DNA from: Papilionanthe hookeriana x Papilionanthe teres | Lineage: Eukaryota > Streptophyta > Magnoliopsida > Asparagales > Orchidaceae | Reading direction: 5' to 3' | NCBI GenBank assembly: GCA_022702705.1 | Contig: CM040430.1 | Location: 13,836,310 to 13,900,309 of the forward strand | Length of the DNA: 64,000 nt | In this document: piece after piece, positions 33,401-43,281 of the stretch | Layout: each line of letters starts with the position of its first letter | Numbering within the stretch: position 1 is the first letter of the stretch | Program-made: the position numbers and the translations under genes | The notes under the pieces: generated by a model | Database searches by the model: none | What the model was told of the DNA's origin: nothing | Seen by the model: only the letters and a program-made list of their open reading frames with translations

Positions 33401-34450
33401 AATAGATGAGTTAACGGAAGTTAACTTAGGTACTAGCGAAGAACCTAGACCTACCTTTGTTAGCTCCTTACTCAATAAAGAAGACTCCGAAGAAATAATC
33501 AAGTTATTAATGGAATTTAAAGAGCTGTTTTGCTTGGAGCTACGATGAGATGCTAGGTTTAGCTCCGGAGGTCGCAGTTCATAAGCTAGAGTGGATCCTA
33601 CTACGTTCCAGATCGAATAAGGTCCCGGAAGAATGCGTCTAGAAATCGAACAACAAGTCATAGCTGAAGTTAAAAAGCTAATAGACGCTAAATTTGTCCG
33701 TGAAGAACAATACCCGACTTGGTTAGCCAATGTGGTACCGATCGGGAAGAAGAATGGTCGGATCGTAATTTGTGTGGATTTCGAGAGATTTAAATAAGGC
33801 ATGTCCAAAAGATGAATTTCCTCTACCGATCCCGAATTAATGATCGACATCGCTTCAACACATGAAATATTCTCATTCATGGATGGATCTTCGGGATACA
33901 ACCAGATAAAAATGGCTCCGAGAGGATGAAAAACTTACGGCATTCGAATGCCGATCGGAGTATATTGCTACACGGTGATGCCATTCGGATCGAAGAACGC
34001 GGGAGCAACCTACCGTAGAGCGATGACAAGAATTTTTGATGATCTCATCCACAATCAAGTCGAATGCTACGTGGACGATGTGGTCATCAAAAGCAAAGTA
34101 AAGGACAACCACTCGTATGATTTGAGAATTGTTTTCGAACGATTAAGACAATTTAACCTTAAGATGAATCCCTTAAAATGCGCCTTCGGCGTCACCTCCG
34201 GGAAATTCTTAGGATTCGTTGTCCGACATCGTGGAATTGAAATCGACCCGGAAAAGATTAAAGCTATCTTAGAAATGCAGCCTCCCATAACCTTAAAACA
34301 ACTACGATCTTTTCAAGGGAAGCTGGCATATCTTCGACGCTTTATCTCAAACTTGTCGAGTAGGTGTCGGCCTTTCTCGGCACTAGTTAAAAAGGACGCC
34401 AAATTTATTTGGGAAGAGAAATGCCGAGAGGGCCTTCGAGGACATTAAGC
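33401..34450 (+). pseudogene. B reverse transcriptase
   Basis: Begins with ELTEVNLGTSEEPRPTFVSSL (33405-33470). The fingers carry EVKKLIDAKFVREEQYPTWLANVVP (33660-33735) and KKNGRIVICVDF. After a frameshift at about 33780 comes MPIGVYCYTVMPFG, then the catalytic YVDD at 34068-34079 and the thumb and connection (LKCAFGVTSGKFLGFVV, LRSFQGKLAYLRRFI). Frameshifts occur near 33540, 33780, 33835, 33925 and 34425. The one at 33780 comes from CGAGAG where CAGAG would keep frame. Confidence 0.87.
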
Positions 34451-34896
34451 AATATTTAATGACACCTCCTGTCTTAGCGACCCCGGTCTCGGGTAGACCG
34501 TCGATACTTTATACCGCGGCTTTAGACGACTCACTCGGAGCCCCGTTAGCCAGTGTCGATGATGAGGGTAAAGAAAATGCTCTTTACTACCTAAGTCGTC
34601 GTTTACTTCCGACGGAAATAAGGTATCCCGCAATTGAAAAGCACTGTTTAGCCCTGATCTTCGCCGCTCAAAAGCTCAGGCATTACATGCTTTCTCACAA
34701 GGTCAACTTGATTTCGAAATTTAATCCATTGCAATACTTGATGACCTGTCCAACGCTTTCCGGCAGACTTGCCAGGTGGTCAATGATATTATTGCAATTT
34801 GATATAACTTTCGTGCCTCTTCGTGCCGTAAAGGGACAAGTCCTAGTGGACTTCCTCGCGAGCACACCCTTTGCGGCGAGAATCGCCTCTCAATGA
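34451..34896 (+). pseudogene. B RNase H (Ty3/gypsy type)
   Basis: The frame 34459-34896 gives PSILYTAALDDSLGAPL, YYLSRRLLPTEIRYPAIEKHCLALIFA and LRHYMLSHKVNLI, then a tail with FVPLRAVKGQVLVDFLA. This is the domain that follows RT in gypsy elements and normally removes the RNA strand. In YTAALDD the first catalytic Asp is Ala-Ala-type rather than the usual Asp. That decay of the first RNase H is common in elements that carry a second one. Confidence 0.75.
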
Positions 34897-35650
34897 CGAC
34901 TTGCCGGATGAACAAATAATGAACCTAGAAGACCACGATGATCGACGTTGGGAATTGTATTTCGACGGAGCATCTTCAGCACATAAAGACGAAGAATCGT
35001 AAGTGATAGTACCCGGTAAGGCAGGGATCGGACTAATCTTTATAACACCGGAGTGGGGGATGTTAAGATACTCCTACCACTTAATAGAGCCGTGTACAAA
35101 TAACGAAGCAGAATACGAAGCCCTCATAACAGGACTGGAATTAACCATTCGAATGGGCATAACGGACATCAACATCTACGGGGATTCGCGGTTAATCATT
35201 CAACGGATCGCCGGACAATACGAATTTTAAAACCAAGACTCGAGCAATACTTCCAGGTATGCCATACAGTTGTTGGAACAAATTCGAATGTGACGATCTA
35301 CAAAATTCCCGAAAAGAAAACGCTTTAGCGGATGCGCTAGCTCGTCTCACAAAAGAATTTGCTCGTTTGCAAGATGAATCGATGGAAGTGTCGGTTCACG
35401 GACGTCGGGTCCTATCACGGCTCGACATAGACACAACACACAAATCGGAAAAAAGAGAAGAATCGGTTGCAACGAGTGACGGAAAACACGGAAGATTGGC
35501 GACGACCATTAATAGATACACGCAAACAGGGAAAACTACCGGACGATAGGTCGTTAGCCCACCGGATCAAGAAAAGAACTGCGTCCTACGCATTAATAAA
35601 CAACACATTATACGGAAGGTCTTTTGATCGAAATGTGGCTAAGGTGCCTA
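34897..35650 (+). pseudogene. B second, archaeal-type RNase H (Tat marker)
   Basis: Sequence in order: WELYFDGASS (about 34950-34980, first Asp), GIGLIFITPEWG, CTNNEAEYEALITGLEL (35095-35145, Glu), IYGDSRLIIQRIAGQYEF (about 35170-35227, Asp). All the acidic residues expected for catalysis are visible. A stop interrupts at 34999 and a break lies at 35230; the tail goes on to about 35550 (ENALADALARLT, with the last Asp). An additional RNase H of this type between the first RNase H and integrase is diagnostic for the Tat group. Confidence 0.85.
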
Positions 35651-36756
35651 AGCGGGTCCGAGGCTCGTGAAATTGTTAAAGAGGTGCACTCGGGACTCGT
35701 GGCGCTCACCGGTCGGGTCCAAAGATGAAAATGAAAATTAAAAGACTAGGGTACTACCGGCCCTCGATGATGACCGATCGCATGAAAATCGCCAAGAGCC
35801 GTCACCGGTGCCAAGTGCACGGAGTGGTTCTACACCAACCTCCAAATGTGCTTACATCCGACAATTGCGTCATGGCCATTTGAATGTTGGGGCACGGATA
35901 TAGTGGGTCCGATAGAACCACCGTCTTCAAAAGGACATCGCTTCATTCTTGCGGCTACGCATTACTTTTCCAAGTGGGCGAAGCGAGTTCCACTCGGAGA
36001 AGTGAAAGCACACCACGTGCTTACAATTTTTCAAGAACCAAGTTGTCTACCGTTTCGGAGTGCCGCGCGAGATCATCTCGGATAATGGGTCGGCATTCGA
36101 AGCACACAAATCAACAATTTTGTCGGGAGACACGGAATCGACCGGCGATATTCAACAATTTACTACCCAAGAGCAAATGGCACTAGTCGAGGCTTTTAAT
36201 AAAACTCTCGTTCAAATTTTAAAGAAAACTTTGGACGATAGTAAGAGAAATTGGCACGAGAAGTTGTTAGAAGCCTTATGGGCCTACCGGACAACCTTCG
36301 AACTCCTACTCGAAGCTACACCTTACGCTCCGGTGTATGGGTCCGAGGCGAGTGTTACCTTTAGAGGTCCGGCCTTCCTTCACTCGGGATTGCGAGTTGC
36401 AAACAAAATCACGACATAAGATAATGCCAAATTACGGCTAGAGGAATTGGAGAGCTCGGAAGGAAAAGACTTGCAGCGCGACAGAGAATTTAGAACTATA
36501 CCAAGCTAAGATGGTTCAAGCCCATGATAGACTGGTCCGCCCAAGAACCTTTAAAATTGGTGACTTAGTTCTCGTTCTCAAAAGACCTATTCTTGCACAC
36601 CGCAAGATAGGAGGAAAATTTGAACCCACTTGGGAGGGACCGTTTGTGGTTGAGGCGATCTACTCAGGAGGCTCCTACCAACTAGTGAACTGCCAAGGAG
36701 AACGACATATGCTTCCGATCAATGGACGATACTTGAAGAAGTATTACGCTACCTGA
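35651..36756 (+). pseudogene. B integrase
   Basis: The zinc-binding part is degenerate (35655-35840; YYRPSMMTD and RCQVH remain). The core has the triad: Asp in GTDIVGP (35897-35899), Asp in SDNGSAF (36081-36083) and Glu in LVEAFNKT (36189-36191). LLEALWAYRTT follows. The C-terminal SH3-like part (36511-36756) has FKIGDLVLVLKRP and WEGPFVV and ends at the stop 36754-36756. Frame changes lie near 36050 and 36420. Next comes 294 bp without a gene, then the AlkB-like ORF. Confidence 0.86.
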
Positions 36757-37023
36757 TGTTTTGAAAGAATGAATTTTTCATCCCTAGAAGCACGGGTGAA
36801 GTAATTACTTATGACTGGGTCCGAACCCAAAAATAATAAAAAATGTGCTAAAATAAATAAAATCATTATGATAAAGTTTTCCTTGTTTTCTCTTTCATAT
36901 CAAAATCTCTTTCCTGATCCTATCCCATTTCATTCCTGTTAAATTGAAAAAAATACAAAAGTAATAAAAAAGTGTCTTTAATAAACATTTTCTTAATGTT
37001 CTTGTTCTTAGTACAGCCCCTGA

Positions 37024-37046
37024 TCCTTTTCCTTGTCTTTTCGCAG
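37024..37046 (+). promoter_or_regulatory. Putative 3' splice site before the AlkB-like ORF
   Basis: A pyrimidine-rich tract (TCCTTTTCCTTGTCTTTTCGCAG) ends in AG at 37045-37046, five bases before the ATG at 37051. This is a strong plant-type acceptor in the right place to put the downstream ORF on a spliced, subgenomic mRNA, as retroviral env is expressed. The donor is not identified. Confidence 0.55.
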
Positions 37047-37050
37047 GGAA

Positions 37051-38527
37051 ATGTCGAACGGGCGGTTGGTCCTGAACTTTAGAAATGGCGTAAGCCTTGC
37101 ACTCGACGAAAAGAGGGTGAAAGATGGAGCGATAATCGAGATTGACTCGGACTTCGCACCGGCGGGCTCGCAATACGAGGAAAGTGACCGGGTCCCGATT
37201 GACCGAGAGGAATCGCCCGATCGGACGAGTAATGAAAGTGGGTGGCCCAAGCCACAAATCCGAGCAGAAGAAGAGAAAAACAAACACCGAAGAGGACAAG
37301 AGAATCAAATCGCGTAGTCGCTACGGCGGAGGGCGAGCTTGTCGGCACCGCGCCCACGAAACTCGGGAAATACGAAGAGCTACTCTCACGACGAACTCAA
37401 CGAAGAAATAAAAATCGTCGTATCCGCAAGATGTTAACTAAATTAGCAGCGGACCGGCGCGACGAGACAATTGCTACTGCCGGTGCATATACTTCAAGGA
37501 TACCGGTTCGCCGGAACTCGAAGGAAGGAGGCCGGCTCCCGGGATGACGAAGAAACCAGAGAAATCTCAAGAAGAACGGAAGAAAGAAGGCTACTTCGCC
37601 ACCGGATGAAGCCACCGGTAATGCATGACCTTGTTGCGAAGCAACCCGGAGGATGTCCCGACGGACATCATCCCCGAGGAGCCGAGGTATGCGGGAGAAC
37701 GTGAAGGGATTGAACCATATATCCCACGAGTACGTCACCAGGCCTCGCCATTTGCAAATTATACCAGAATACGAGCTAGAAAGAATACAGAATGTCGAGA
37801 AGAAAACTTTTGAATACTTCGAGAGAATCAGAGGCAGGAGAATCAATATACTTGAAGACCTCGAGCTACATACGGACGTGTTCTCAGAATACGAACAACA
37901 ACAAATCGTGGATCGCATCCGGGATTTGAAAAGGATGGGCCGAGCGGTGTCGCTTAGAGAAAACACTTACTCGGAACCCCGAAGATGGATGCCGGGGAAG
38001 GGGAGAATTACAATACAATGTGGATGTCGCTACAACTTCGCGGAAGACGGGAAGGGAAACCCACCGGGGATACTCCGTCATGGCCGAGTGGATCCAATGC
38101 CATTAGTTATTAAAAGGATGGTAAAAAGAATGATAACATGGAGGGTACGCTGCCAGATTGCATACCCAACAGGTTGCATCATTAATATTTACAAGAAGGG
38201 TGATCGCATACCCCCGCACATAGATCACCACGACTTTGTCGGACCTTTACGCACAGTTTCTTTTCCGAACGAGTGTAATATCATGTTCGGATTCGACCTC
38301 CGGATAGCGAGGCCCGGGTGAGTTCCGAGGGCCGAGTAAAGATACCATTACCGGTAGGTTCCGTCATGATACCGAAGGGCAACGGAGCAGATGTCGCTAA
38401 ACATTGCATACCGGGAGTACCAGTGAAGCGGATCTCAGTTACTTTCAGAAGGATGGACAACAGGAAAGCACCTTACCACTTCCAGCTGGACCAGGAGTTA
38501 GAGAGCCTCCGACCTTACGAGCTGTGA
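37051..38527 (+). pseudogene. ALKBH9/10-like 2-oxoglutarate/Fe(II) dioxygenase (RNA demethylase-type AlkB) captured by B
   Basis: The N-terminal part (37051-37650) is charged and spread over several frames. The AlkB part runs from LEDLELHTDVFSEYEQQQIV (about 37848) through RRWMPGKGRITIQCGCRYNF (about 37980), NPPGILRH (about 38055) and YKKGDRIPPHIDHHDF (about 38187). The iron ligands are present: His-x-Asp at 38217-38225 and the distal His at 38402-38404. The 2-oxoglutarate motif R-x5-R in KRISVTFRR is at 38429-38449. GSVMIPKGNGADVAKHC precedes the distal His. The order and wording match plant ALKBH9/ALKBH10 proteins, which remove N6-methyl groups from adenosine in RNA. The frame shifts near 38300-38340 and also near 37550 and 37650. 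Activity is inference. Confidence 0.82.
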
Positions 38528-38952
38528 GTTGCATGAAAAATATCACACCTCCAACGTACATCCATACGGCATCCTTGCCAAGGATGGCTTGGAAGGTGAT
38601 GTTATTGACCATGTACCTCACTATTCAGACATGGATTTTTGATAGATACCCTTTTGGATGGATCGACAAAGATCATACATAGTCCGTTTTGAGTCTATAT
38701 GGATTGTATGAGATGTATTCCAGATCGAGTTGTATGATGTATCTTCAGCATGATTGGAATGAAAGTGACCATGTCACAATTTTGGCCTTCACCTCTTTGT
38801 GCAAATTGACTGGAAAACGCCATTAAAAGTTAAATGAACTTCTAACAAAGAACAGAAAAGAAATAAAAGAAAACTTTCCTTAAAAATCTAAAAAAATGAT
38901 AAACTCCAAATTCACGATAAAATAAAATTTGAATCGTTAAAAGACAAACAAA
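38528..38952 (+). other. Non-coding stretch after the AlkB-like ORF
   Basis: No gene seen. It includes a T/G-rich part (38680-38800) and an A-rich part (38820-38950). Confidence 0.5.
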
Positions 38953-39175
38953 ATGACCACAAATTTTAAATCAAATTTCGAATTCAATCTTTCCAAATTT
39001 CAAATCAAATTTCGAATTCAATCTTTCCAAATTTCAAATCAAATCTCAATCAAATTTCGAATTCAATCTTTCCAAATTTCAAATCAAATCTCAATCAAAT
39101 TTCAAATTCGATCTTTCCAAATCTCAAATCAAACCTCAATCAAATTCAAACTCAACCTTCCAAATCTGAAATCCA
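38953..39175. repeat. Short tandem repeat in the B 3' region
   Basis: Repeats of about 34 to 45 bp built on CAAATTTCGAATTCAATCTTTC and CAAATCTCAATCAAATTTC. Five imperfect units; a frame is open through it, but only because of the repeat. Confidence 0.7.
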
Positions 39176-39454
39176 ATCCGTTCTACTCTCTCCCTTGTAT
39201 AGGATGGAAGCGGTCGATTCCATTGACACGAAGCCACGAGATTTTCGATTCGGATCTAGTGGCAAGGAATTGTATCCAATCTAAACCAGCAACTTTCAAT
39301 CAACTCTTTTGAATGGGATATGTAGCATCTACATATTCCCTCCTAATCTATTTCCTTCCATGAATGTCTTTTACAACTTTCATGAAATTCTCGAAACACC
39401 AAAATTCCACACTCTTCAAATCAACACTACAAATCTTTGCAAAATCAATTACCA

Positions 39455-40392
39455 ATCAATATCAAATTCTTGAAGTTGAGGATTTTACATCCGATACTGC
39501 ACTGCTTTAGGATTCTTTCCCTATTGCACTGAAATACATCAAAATCAAATTCTTGAGGTTGAGGATTTTACATCCGATACTGCACTCGCTTTAGGATTCT
39601 TTCCTATTGCACTGAAATACATCAAAATCAAATTCTTGAGGTTGAGGATTTTACATCCGATACCTGCACTCGCTTTAGGATTCTTTCCCTATTGCACTGA
39701 AATACATCAAAATCAAATTCTTGAAGTTGAGGATCTTACATCCGATACTGCACTGCTTTAGGATTCTTTCCCTATTGCACTGAAATACATCAAAATCAAA
39801 TTCTCGAAGTTGAGGATCTTACATCCGATACCGCATCGCTTTAGGATTCTTTCCTATTGCACTCGAAATACATCAATATCAAATTCTTGAAGTTGAGGAT
39901 TTTACATCCGATACTGCATTGCTTTAGGATTCTTTCCCTATTGCACTGAAATACATCAAAATCAAATTCTTGAAGTTGAGGATTTTACATCCGACACTGC
40001 ACTGCTTTAGGATTCTTTCCCTATTGCACTGAAATACATCAATATCAAATTCTTGAGGTTGAGGATTTTACATCCGATGCTGCATTGCTTTAGGATTCTT
40101 TCCCTATTGCAATGAAATACATCAAAATTTAAACCTTTGGGGTCGAGGATTTTACATCCGAGACTGCATTGCTTTAGGATTCTTTCCCTATTGCAATGAA
40201 ATACATCAAATTCAAACTTTTGGGGTCGAGGATTTTACATCCGAGACCGCATTGCTTTAGGATTCTTTCCCTATTGCAATGAAATACATCAAATTCAAAC
40301 TTTTGGGGTCGAGGATTTTACATCCGAGACCGCATTGCTTTAGGATTCTTTCCCTATTGCAATGAAATACATCAAAATCAAACTCTTTAGGA
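39455..40392. repeat. 83-bp tandem repeat array in the B 3' region
   Basis: About eleven units with a period of 83-85 bp, each with GAGGATTTTACATCCGA, GCTTTAGGATTCTTTCC and CTATTGCACTGAAATACATC. Units start (at GATTTTACAT) at 39481, 39564, 39647, 39732, 39815, 39898, 39981, 40064, 40148, 40231 and 40314. The last unit is cut at 40392 by C-derived sequence. Tandem repeats near the 3' end are common in Tat elements. Confidence 0.9.
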
Positions 40393-40890
40393 TTTTCTTT
40401 TTCTTTTCTCTTTCTTTTTTTTTAAGTGAGGATCACTATAGCCTGTTAATAATTTTGAACTTCATTCTTCTTTTTCTAAATTCGAAACTTTCAACATTCT
40501 TTACCCTATATGTACTTCATAGTCTTTATTTTATTGAATCTCAATTTTTTCTTTCTCAACTAAATTCCTAAGATTCTTAATATTTCAAACTACGTTTTCT
40601 TTAATTTAAATAGTTAACTATAGTCTTATCCACTTATACTAAATATCTTATTATGCAAAATTAATTTTCATTATAAAAAATATTTCTTTGAATCTTTTAT
40701 AATATTTAGATAAAATCTAAATATAATATTTAAAATTAAATTTTATCACAAAAATCATAGTACTAATTTTTGAAAATATGTTATTTGAGAACATATAATA
40801 GTTAAGATTTTTTTTCCCTCCCCCAAACTTAAGTTTTTCTATAGATAGAAATAGTGCATGGGTGAAAGAAAAATTCTAAATATAAAATTC
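40393..40890 (-). repeat. Extra copy of C sequence upstream of LTR2
   Basis: Nearly identical to 19900-20398, the 499 bp of C that flank LTR1 on the left, including the second polypurine core (40817-40832). A simple insertion would have the internal end of B, with its polypurine tract, here. The copy shows a rearrangement: a repair event copying from LTR1 outward into the flank, a local duplication, or an assembly error. Confidence 0.88.
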
Positions 40891-43269
40891 TATTGACCTC
40901 ATTTTTGATGAGGTCTTCTCTCCTTCCTTTTAGTGCTTAGGATCTAGCCTTAGGTTTTTCCTTTGACTATCCTAGAGGATTAGAATTGGGACCCACCACT
41001 TAGAAATTCGAACCACTTCTTAACTCCCTGCAAACTCCACAAACTTGATTGTAGACCCCTAATCACCTAGAGGGTTGAAATCAAATGTGCAAGTTTAAAG
41101 GATGAGTTCCTATAGGATTCTTTGGCCTTAGGACTGCCCTGGGTGGCCTGGTCTGGTGAAGGGGGCTGACTTACACACACACTACACCTATACACTACAC
41201 TTTCACATACCTCTTGAAACTACCCCCATACCCAATTTAACCTCCTGGCTCATGAAGGTGATTCACATGGATGGTCCTTAACCCCTAAGCCCTCGCGCAA
41301 GAGGGTTAGGAACAACATAGTGGATGCCTCAAATGAGTCCCTTCATGGCTCATGTGGGCTTGATATGGCTTCATGGCTCAACCAAAATGATTCCATTTCA
41401 CTTCAATTTTCCAAATTTTCAATTTTCCAAATTTTCAATTTTTTACCCCCGGGACCCTACACCTGCCTAGCCTACCCAAAACCCTCGAAATTACCCAAAT
41501 TTTCCAAAATCCTCCAAATCACCCAAAATTTCTCAAAACCAATCCCAAATATTCCCACATTACTCAAATTGGTCATCCATGCCCAAAAATATCAAAAATT
41601 CCAAAAATACCTCTCAATACCCTCCAAATACCCAAAATACCCCTCTTAGCAAAAAAATCCAAAAATTCAGAAAATTCCCAGAAAATTCTAGAAAATCCCA
41701 AATATTCCCAATTTCATTTTGTTCAACTACACCATGGGCCAATTTTGTCAATTTACCCCACGTTTATCAAAACCCCCAATTTGACCCATTTTAACCCAAA
41801 ATGAACCCAATGTCAAACCAAACCTACCCAATTGACCCAAATTATGGTCCAATTCAATTCTAAACTTCAATTCAACATCCCCAACACCAATATAGACCAA
41901 ATTCAAGCCCAATTTGATTGGAATTGGGATCCAATTTCACTTTTGGCCTTAAAGCCCAATTTGGACCCATGACCCAAACCTAGCCCAAACCAAACCAATT
42001 TAACTCCAATTAATCCCAAATCTTTTCTAAACCTTATCTAACATCCCCACAAACAAAACACTAACATGATTTGCCCAAAATTTGAATCTAAACCCCACTC
42101 AAATTCAACCCAAAACCAAAAGGCCCAATTTTGACCTAAATCCAACCCTAACCCAAATGAGCCCAAATCCCAAAATCAAAACCCAACCAAAGCCAAAACC
42201 TCTTTGAAACACTCCTAAAAACATTTCCCAACATTTATTTTACATCAATTTCAACTCTAGCCCAACATTGGCCCAAGTTAGCCCAATTTGACCTACATTG
42301 GCCCACTTACCAAATAAACCCAAATTCAAACCAATTCAAGTCCAAATCACACCAAATTGACTCCAAACCACTCATGACACATCCCTAAACCAAACTCAAC
42401 AATTATTTGGCCCAACCTCTTTATAAAATTCCCATCCATAAATTCATTTTTAAACTTAAAGGCCCATTCCTTAAACCATTTTAAAAGCCCATCTTTTACC
42501 ACATCCAAAGGCCCAAAATTGGTCCCAAAGCCCATATGACATTTCCCCTCATCATACTTTCAATTAAACTCAATACCTAAGTCCTAAATTCATCATTGGA
42601 TTATTCCAAAATTAAACCTCATGACAACTCTCACCAAAATGCCAAAAGTCACAAAACCCATTTTCATGAAATTGATTAAACTTTTCCCTAAGCCACATGG
42701 AGCCATGCATGAGCCATTCACAAGCCATAGGAAGCCATGAAAGTTTGGCATGTGACCATACCATTAATGGTAAAAGGAGGGGCTCCTTTCCTAACCTTTC
42801 ATTAAGCCTTTTTAACCTTATCCATGACACACACTAAACCATGTTTAGCCACCTCATCATGGATAGAGACCACACCATCCTCCCTTGGTCGACCCAATCG
42901 ATCCTCTCAGCCCAAAATCGAGGCCATGGGAAGGTGCACCCAACCCAAACCAATGGGTTGACCAAATTGAAGCCAAAATGACCCCTCCCCCATTCCATTT
43001 TAATTCAGCCACTTTACACATGGCAATGGCCGATTGATTGCACAAACCTCTAACCCCGACCCACCTGACCTCGAGGGTGACCCATGCCAGTCGGCCGGCC
43101 ACCACAGCAGCTCGAAAACCACCAAGCCGAGAGCTCGCATGTGAGCCCAAACTTGGAATTCTCATCTCGTCGAGCCGCCTCATGCCCGATGGCCATCGTA
43201 GGCTGTTCTTCTCTTGCCAAGAGCAGCGATCCCGGCCCTCGACTCCCCCGGGAGGCCCTCCGACCTCTC

Positions 43270-43281
43270 CTATTTAAACCC
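43270..43281 (+). promoter_or_regulatory. TATA box of LTR2
   Basis: CTATTTAAACCC, same position as in LTR1. Here it would drive read-out into the downstream C sequence. Confidence 0.6.

Noticed and set aside
33299..33901. 200-codon minus-strand frame
   Set aside because: Antisense to the RT-coding region of B; codon and domain evidence is all on the plus strand.
37397..37966. 189-codon minus-strand frame
   Set aside because: Antisense to the AlkB-like ORF, with a Ser/Leu/Phe-rich composition typical of shadows.
39455..40392. CRISPR-like regular repeats
   Set aside because: Units are contiguous 83-bp tandem copies with no unique spacers, in a plant retrotransposon.
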